From the NCBI GenBank assembly GCA_934215545.1, contig CAKQAD010000038.1, positions 1 to 10,571 of the forward strand: a stretch of 10,571 bases of DNA, given 5' to 3'. Shown piece after piece: positions 7,096 through 10,571 of this stretch. This DNA is from an uncultured Prevotella sp. Lineage in GTDB: Bacteria; Bacteroidota; Bacteroidia; Bacteroidales; Bacteroidaceae. Every line of letters starts with the position of its first letter. The first letter of the stretch is position 1. The position numbers and the translations under genes are program-made. The notes under the pieces were generated by a model that had not been told where the DNA came from, ran no database searches, and was given only the letters and a program-made list of their open reading frames with translations.

Positions 7096-7103
7096 TACCT
7101 TTG
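7096..7103 (+). promoter_or_regulatory. -7 box of the flippase-like gene/pepD operon promoter
   Basis: TACCTTTG is identical to the -7 box of alaS. No clear TTTG sits about 20 nt upstream (7072-7075 reads ATCA), so the promoter is probably weaker or activator-dependent. The start would be near 7110, about 26 nt before the TTG start codon. Confidence 0.55.
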
Positions 7104-7135
7104 CGTCCGTAACCGTAATACATTACTCCAAGACA

Positions 7136-8131
7136 TTGAAAAAGACAATCAACGACATATTCAAGATTGCACTATCACTATTGCTCGGCGGACTGATACT
7201 CTATTGGATGTATCGCGACTTCGACTTTGGGCAGGTGGAGCAGGTGTTGCTGCACGAGATGAACTGGAGCTGGATGCTTCTCTCATTTCCCTTCGGCATC
7301 ATGGCGCAAGCATTTCGCGGCTGGCGCTGGCACCTCACCCTCAACCCCATGGGCGAAAATCCTCGCACATCGACAAGCATCAACTCCATTTTTCTATCCT
7401 ATGCCGTGAGCCTGGTGATACCACGCATCGGCGAGCTCACCCGCTGTGGTGTGCTGCACCGCTACGATGGAGTGTCGTTTCCAAAGGCATTAGGCACAGT
7501 GGTGATGGAGCGAGCCATCGACTCACTGCTGGTGATGCTGATAGCCTTGCTCACCTTCGTCATGCAGGTGAGGGTGTTCAATGTCTTCTTCAACCGCACC
7601 GGCACAAACATCGACAATATCCTTTCGGGATTTTCGGTGGCTGGCTATGCCGTAACAGCCGTGTGTGGCATTGCCGTGTGCCTGCTGGCATGGTACATCA
7701 TGCGTCGATTTGCCATATATAATAAGGTGAAGACCACCATCAAAGGCATCTGGCAGGGCGTCATCGCCATAAAGCATGTTAAGAGCCCCATGCTGTTTGT
7801 GGCACTCACTATAGGCATTTGGGCAAGCTATTTTGTGCACTACTACCTCACCTTCTTCTGCTTCGACGCTACCAGCGGCCTTGGCATGACATGCGCACTG
7901 GTGACATTCATAGTGGGAAGCATAGCAGTGATAGTGCCCACCCCCAACGGCGCCGGTCCCTGGCATTTTGCCGTGAAGACAATGCTCATACTCTATGGCG
8001 TTGCCGACATCGACGCACTCAACTTCGTGCTCATAGTGCACTCCATACAGACACTGCTTGTAGTGGCGCTGGGCATATACGCATGGGTGGCGCTGTCGTT
8101 CACAAAAAAGAAAACAATAATCACTAAATAA
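7136..8131 (+). CDS. YbhN/UPF0104-type multi-pass membrane protein (LPG_synthase_TM, flippase-like)
   Basis: The protein has 331 aa with about seven or eight membrane segments (roughly 10-26, 44-60, 83-98, 127-145, 166-188, 219-243, 250-270, 295-320). Family-type motifs are visible: SLVIPRIGELTRCGVL (92-107, the P-R-x-G-E-x-x-R signature), VVMERAIDSLLV (122-133), and IVPTPNGAGPWH (266-277) near the C-terminus. Relatives include the membrane domain of MprF and YbhN-like proteins, proposed to bind or translocate lipid-linked intermediates; the activity of stand-alone members is mostly unknown. No C-terminal aminoacyl-transferase domain is present, so this is not a complete MprF. The start is TTG at 7136: no ATG lies in frame after the promoter, and KKTINDIFKIALSLLLGG is a typical family N-terminus. 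No Shine-Dalgarno is seen. It is followed after 12 bp by pepD, so the two are probably co-transcribed. Confidence 0.87.
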   Translation: MKKTINDIFKIALSLLLGGLILYWMYRDFDFGQVEQVLLHEMNWSWMLLSFPFGIMAQAFRGWRWHLTLNPMGENPRTSTSINSIFLSYAVSLVIPRIGELTRCGVLHRYDGVSFPKALGTVVMERAIDSLLVMLIALLTFVMQVRVFNVFFNRTGTNIDNILSGFSVAGYAVTAVCGIAVCLLAWYIMRRFAIYNKVKTTIKGIWQGVIAIKHVKSPMLFVALTIGIWASYFVHYYLTFFCFDATSGLGMTCALVTFIVGSIAVIVPTPNGAGPWHFAVKTMLILYGVADIDALNFVLIVHSIQTLLVVALGIYAWVALSFTKKKTIITK

Positions 8132-8143
8132 AACACTACTATT

Positions 8144-9601
8144 ATGAGTGAAATTAAAAACCTGAAGCCAGAGGGTATCTGGCGCAATTTCCACGCACTC
8201 ACACAGGTGCCACGTCCGTCAGGACATCTTGAAAAGGTACAGCAGTTCCTGCTCGACTTCGCCAAGCAGGCTGGAGTAGAGGCATTCAAGGACGCCGCCG
8301 GAAACATCGTGATGCGCAAGCCTGCCACTCCAGGCATGGAAAACCGCAAGGGCATCATCATGCAGGCACACATGGACATGGTGCCACAGAAGAGCAAGGA
8401 GAGCTCACACAATTTCGAAACCGACCCTATAGAGACATATATCGACGGCGACTGGGTGCGCGCTAAAGGCACTACTCTTGGTGCCGACAACGGCATCGGC
8501 GTGGCTGCCATCATGGCTGCCATGGAAGACAACACCTTGGTGCATGGCCCACTCGAAGGACTCATCACTGCCGATGAAGAAACAGGCATGTTCGGTGCTG
8601 AGGGTCTGCCCACCAACGAGCTTAATGGCGACATTCTGCTCAACCTCGACTCTGAGACATGGGGCAAGTTTGTTATCGGTTCGGCTGGCGGCATCGACGT
8701 TACAGCCACTCTCGCCTATAAGGAGGTGGAAACCGACAAGGAGGACGCAGCACTGAAGGTTACGCTGAAAGGACTGAAGGGCGGACACTCTGGCTTGGAG
8801 ATACATCTGGGCCGTGGCAATGCCAACAAACTCATGGCACGCTTCGTGCATGAGGCTATTGCAGAATATGGCGCTCGCCTTGCCACATGGCATGGTGGCA
8901 ACATGCGCAATGCCATTCCTTTCGAGTGCGAGGTGGTGCTCACACTGCCTAAGGAGAATGTTGAGGCACTCAAAGAGAGCGTTGAGGAGTGGCAGGCACT
9001 CTTCGCACACGAATATCGCACCATCGAAGAGGGCATACAGTTCTTTGCAGAAGAGGTGGAGACACCTGCCTTCGAGACTCCTGAAGAAATTCAAGACAAT
9101 CTGCTCGATGCCATCTATGGCTGCCACAACGGTGTGCTGCGCATGATTCCTGTGTTCCCTACTGTTGTGGAGACATCGTCAAACCTCGCCATCATCGACA
9201 TCGAGGCTGGTCATGCTTACTTCAAACTCCTCGCACGCTCTGCCAACGAGAGCATGAAGGAGTATATCGCCACCACCCTTGAGTCGACATTCTCTATGGC
9301 TGGCATGAAGGTGGAGCTTAGCGGCAGCTACGGCGGCTGGGATCCTAACACCGATAGCGAAATCCTGCACTTGCTCGAGAAGAACTATCGCGAGCTCTTT
9401 GGCGAGGACGCTATCGAGCAGGTAGACCATGCCGGGCTTGAGTGCTCGGTAATTCTTGGCAAGTATCCACACCTCGACGTGGTGTCGTTCGGTCCTACCA
9501 TGTGCTCACCACACACCACATCAGAGCGTTGCTACATTCCTACCATCGCTCCGTTCTGGGAATTGCTCAAGAAGACAATGGCTGAAGTGCCAGTGAAATA
9601 A
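8144..9601 (+). CDS. pepD: Aminoacyl-histidine dipeptidase (PepD, M20 family)
   Basis: PepD is a cytoplasmic dinuclear zinc dipeptidase that cleaves Xaa-His (carnosine-type) and other dipeptides. The protein is full length (485 aa). Metal and catalytic residues are in place: His76 and Asp78 in QAHMDMV, Asp115 in GADNG, Glu145-Glu146 in ADEETG, Asp169 in NLDSE and His457 in SPHTTSE. All are offset by four from the residues described for Vibrio PepD (His80, Asp82, Asp119, Glu149, Glu150, Asp173, His461). KGGHSGLEIHLGRGNANKL (212-230) opens the lid/dimerisation domain, about 185-390. The ATG at 8144 lies 12 nt after the preceding stop in an A/T-rich leader with no internal promoter, so it is read with the membrane-protein gene. 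A functional link between the two is not evident. No abnormality is seen. Confidence 0.95.
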   Translation: MSEIKNLKPEGIWRNFHALTQVPRPSGHLEKVQQFLLDFAKQAGVEAFKDAAGNIVMRKPATPGMENRKGIIMQAHMDMVPQKSKESSHNFETDPIETYIDGDWVRAKGTTLGADNGIGVAAIMAAMEDNTLVHGPLEGLITADEETGMFGAEGLPTNELNGDILLNLDSETWGKFVIGSAGGIDVTATLAYKEVETDKEDAALKVTLKGLKGGHSGLEIHLGRGNANKLMARFVHEAIAEYGARLATWHGGNMRNAIPFECEVVLTLPKENVEALKESVEEWQALFAHEYRTIEEGIQFFAEEVETPAFETPEEIQDNLLDAIYGCHNGVLRMIPVFPTVVETSSNLAIIDIEAGHAYFKLLARSANESMKEYIATTLESTFSMAGMKVELSGSYGGWDPNTDSEILHLLEKNYRELFGEDAIEQVDHAGLECSVILGKYPHLDVVSFGPTMCSPHTTSERCYIPTIAPFWELLKKTMAEVPVK

Positions 9602-9643
9602 CTATTTTTTCCATAATAAGAAACTATTATTTCCATAAAAAAT

Positions 9644-9657
9644 GAGTGGCAACACTC
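9644..9657. other. Short hairpin with GCAA tetraloop after pepD
   Basis: GAGTG (9644-9648) and CACTC (9653-9657) form a 5-bp stem closed by a GCAA (GNRA) loop, 43 nt after the pepD stop and followed by TTTATTT. It may aid termination or protect the 3' end. Confidence 0.35.
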
Positions 9658-9678
9658 TTTATTTAGGTTAGCAATTAA

Positions 9679-9718
9679 GCAAAGCCTTGGCTTGTGAGAG
9701 TCAAGGCTTTGCGCTTTT
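9679..9718 (+). terminator. Terminator of the flippase-like gene/pepD operon
   Basis: GCAAAGCCTTG (9679-9689) pairs perfectly with CAAGGCTTTGC (9702-9712). The stem can extend inward by four pairs, including two G-U, to a GTGA tetraloop. CTTTT (9714-9718) follows. The T-run is short, so termination may be partial. Confidence 0.75.
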
Positions 9719-9845
9719 ATGTTCTAAATGTCCTCATTCTTGCGCATGCAAATATATTTTTGATTTAGCCAAATTGTTACAAATGAAAATTACAAAATAG
9801 AATGTGCAATGCCATCAATAGGCTATTTATGCGTAAGAAAACTTC

Positions 9846-9867
9846 AAGCAAACACCCTCGTTTGCTT
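9846..9867. other. Perfect 8-bp inverted repeat
   Basis: AAGCAAAC (9846-9853) and GTTTGCTT (9860-9867) flank a 6-nt loop. On the minus strand it would lie about 70 nt past the end of the interrupted frame at 9936-10313, a reasonable 3'-end position, but no clean T-run follows. Confidence 0.35.
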
Positions 9868-9913
9868 CTTCACTCTCAAAATCGGACTTAAAATCATTGA
9901 AAAGAAGGCTTAT

Positions 9914-9979
9914 TTACATATAAAATCGGGCTGAATTACACATAAAACAAGGCCGAATTGCACATAAAACAAGGCTCCT
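9914..9979. repeat. Three imperfect 22-bp tandem repeats
   Basis: Units start at 9914, 9936 and 9958. All share the pattern TTACAYATAAAA with a following GGC/GGG element, and the last two share CACATAAAACAAGGC exactly. A related fragment (AAAATCGGACT) lies about 40 bp upstream. The 22-bp period is not a multiple of three, so it is not a peptide repeat. It could be a dispersed intergenic element or a protein-binding array. Confidence 0.6.
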
Positions 9980-10313
9980 TTTCAACGTAATCAATACTGA
10001 TTTGCAACCACGCTCCATCGCCTTCATTGCACACCAAAGTTCCATACACGGCTAACGTCTTATGCACAAGCACATTACCTATTGCACATTCAAAACTCAC
10101 AAAACCACACCGCTCCACCTCTTCGCTCACTCAACCCACATTCTCAGAGCCCCACACCGAGGCAAATATCGTCGCGCAACTCATAAAAACGCACATTAGA
10201 ACACTCCCAATGGTATATTTGTCTGCTGCTACCAACAGAGAAACATTCTCGAGAATTGGCAAAGAAACACCTACCAAAGTATAGTTTTCACGAAGGATAA
10301 ACTTTTGTCTCAT
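9936..10313 (-). pseudogene. Possible decayed gene: minus-strand frame broken by one in-frame TGA
   Basis: I recognise no family. The frame starts at ATG 10311-10313 (MRQKFILRENYTLVGV), is open for 60 codons, meets TGA at 10131-10133, then stays open in the same phase for 64 more codons to the TAA at 9936-9938, inside the 22-bp repeats. The first part has a plausible soluble or peripheral N-terminus and a hydrophobic stretch (SVLMCVFMSCATIFASVW). There is no convincing promoter or Shine-Dalgarno. One stop in 125 codons of otherwise G-rich minus-strand sequence suggests a pseudogene, two tiny frames or chance. Confidence 0.25.
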
Positions 10314-10336
10314 TTACGCAGAAAACGCCCCCGTAG

Positions 10337-10368
10337 TTGTGTTTACTCATAAAAATCAGTTATCTTTG
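10337..10368 (+). promoter_or_regulatory. Promoter for the gene starting at 10514
   Basis: The -7 box TATCTTTG is at 10361-10368. TTG at 10337-10339 lies 21 nt upstream and can serve as the -33 box. Transcription would start near 10375, giving a leader of about 140 nt. Confidence 0.65.
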
Positions 10369-10513
10369 TAAGTTAAAATGGCAATAACCATAATATAAAT
10401 GGGACAAAGCAAAATGCGTCTAATATGATAAAGCAAACAGTACGAATAGCCATGTTCTCATTAGTGTAAGGATAAAAACAGAATAGTTGGTAAGATTTTA
10501 GAAGATTTTCAAT

Positions 10514-10571
10514 ATGGCTGAGAAAGATAATATACCAGAAATGCGTCCTACGTTTGATGCTATCCGCAGGA
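10514..10571 (+). CDS. Start of an unidentified gene, truncated by the window edge
   Basis: ATG at 10514 opens a frame of 19 complete codons (MAEKDNIPEMRPTFDAIRR) that runs off the end. The start is soluble-looking, with no signal peptide. It is the first sizeable frame after the promoter at 10337-10368. AGAAG at 10498-10504 is too distant for a good Shine-Dalgarno. Too little is visible to name a function. Confidence 0.55.
   Translation, partial: MAEKDNIPEMRPTFDAIRR

Larger units (their letters stand above)
9602..10513. other. Long intergenic region with no convincing intact gene
   Basis: About 900 bp separate pepD from the last gene. The region holds the pepD terminator, an inverted repeat (9846-9867), a 22-bp tandem repeat (9914-9979), an interrupted minus-strand frame (9936-10313), and a promoter plus leader for the gene at 10514. 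From about 9990 to 10290 the plus strand is strikingly poor in G and rich in C and A, unlike the A/T-rich sequence on either side. That skew is what a decayed minus-strand coding region might leave. Confidence 0.5.

Noticed and set aside
6961..7722. 253-codon plus-strand frame starting at ATG 6961
   Set aside because: It runs out of phase through the membrane-protein gene; the first part is A/T-rich intergenic sequence containing that gene's promoter.
10245..10256. 12-bp palindrome ATTCTCGAGAAT
   Set aside because: A single isolated short palindrome with no promoter next to it; chance is the simplest explanation.
10027..10284. 85-codon plus-strand frame in the last intergenic region
   Set aside because: Thr/Ser/Pro/His-rich low-complexity product from C/A-rich sequence, no ATG start near a ribosome site, no family resemblance.
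1..10571. CRISPR arrays, transposases, integrases, tRNA or rRNA genes, defence genes
   Set aside because: Looked for on both strands; no regularly spaced repeats beyond the 3 x 22-bp cluster, no cloverleaf or rRNA sequence, and no protein resembling these families.

Overview
The window looks like chromosomal DNA of a Bacteroidota species, most likely a Prevotella-like Bacteroidales. The evidence is: promoters of the Bacteroidota primary-sigma type (TTTG, about 20 bp, TAnnTTTG); A/T-rich leaders mostly without Shine-Dalgarno sequences; a single long Rel protein; a secreted GH20 enzyme carrying a BspA/LRR_5-type repeat domain; and a small MerR-type regulator. The genus is an inference from style and protein similarity; no database search was possible.

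Layout. (1) 2-880, +: C-terminal part of a bifunctional Rel (p)ppGpp synthetase/hydrolase, ending at a perfect 20-bp hairpin (961-1005) that probably also ends the convergent gene. (2) 1051-3228, -: secreted LRR_5 plus GH20 beta-N-acetylhexosaminidase. (3) 3352-3699, -: a stripped-down MerR-family regulator, upstream of the GH20 gene on the same strand. (4) 3736-3771: two fully overlapping, opposite promoters built from two TTTGCAAA palindromes, serving merR leftward and alaS rightward. (5) 3817-6438, +: complete alanyl-tRNA synthetase with a strong terminator. (6) 6518-6884, -: a previously unlabelled small transcription unit with a consensus promoter, a structured leader of about 145 nt, a strong Shine-Dalgarno, a 27-residue hydrophobic peptide and a terminator back to back with that of alaS. 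(7) 7136-9601, +: a two-gene operon of a YbhN/LPG_synthase_TM-like membrane protein (TTG start) and a PepD-type M20 dipeptidase, closed by a terminator. (8) 9602-10513: about 900 bp without a convincing intact gene, holding hairpins, a 3 x 22-bp tandem repeat, a minus-strand reading frame broken by one stop, and a promoter for (9) a gene that starts at 10514 and leaves the window.

Most genes are housekeeping: stringent response, tRNA charging and peptide turnover, plus glycan foraging by the GH20. The items most worth a second look are the overlapping divergent alaS/merR promoter and the small peptide unit downstream of alaS. I see no defence system, CRISPR array, insertion sequence, phage gene, tRNA or rRNA.
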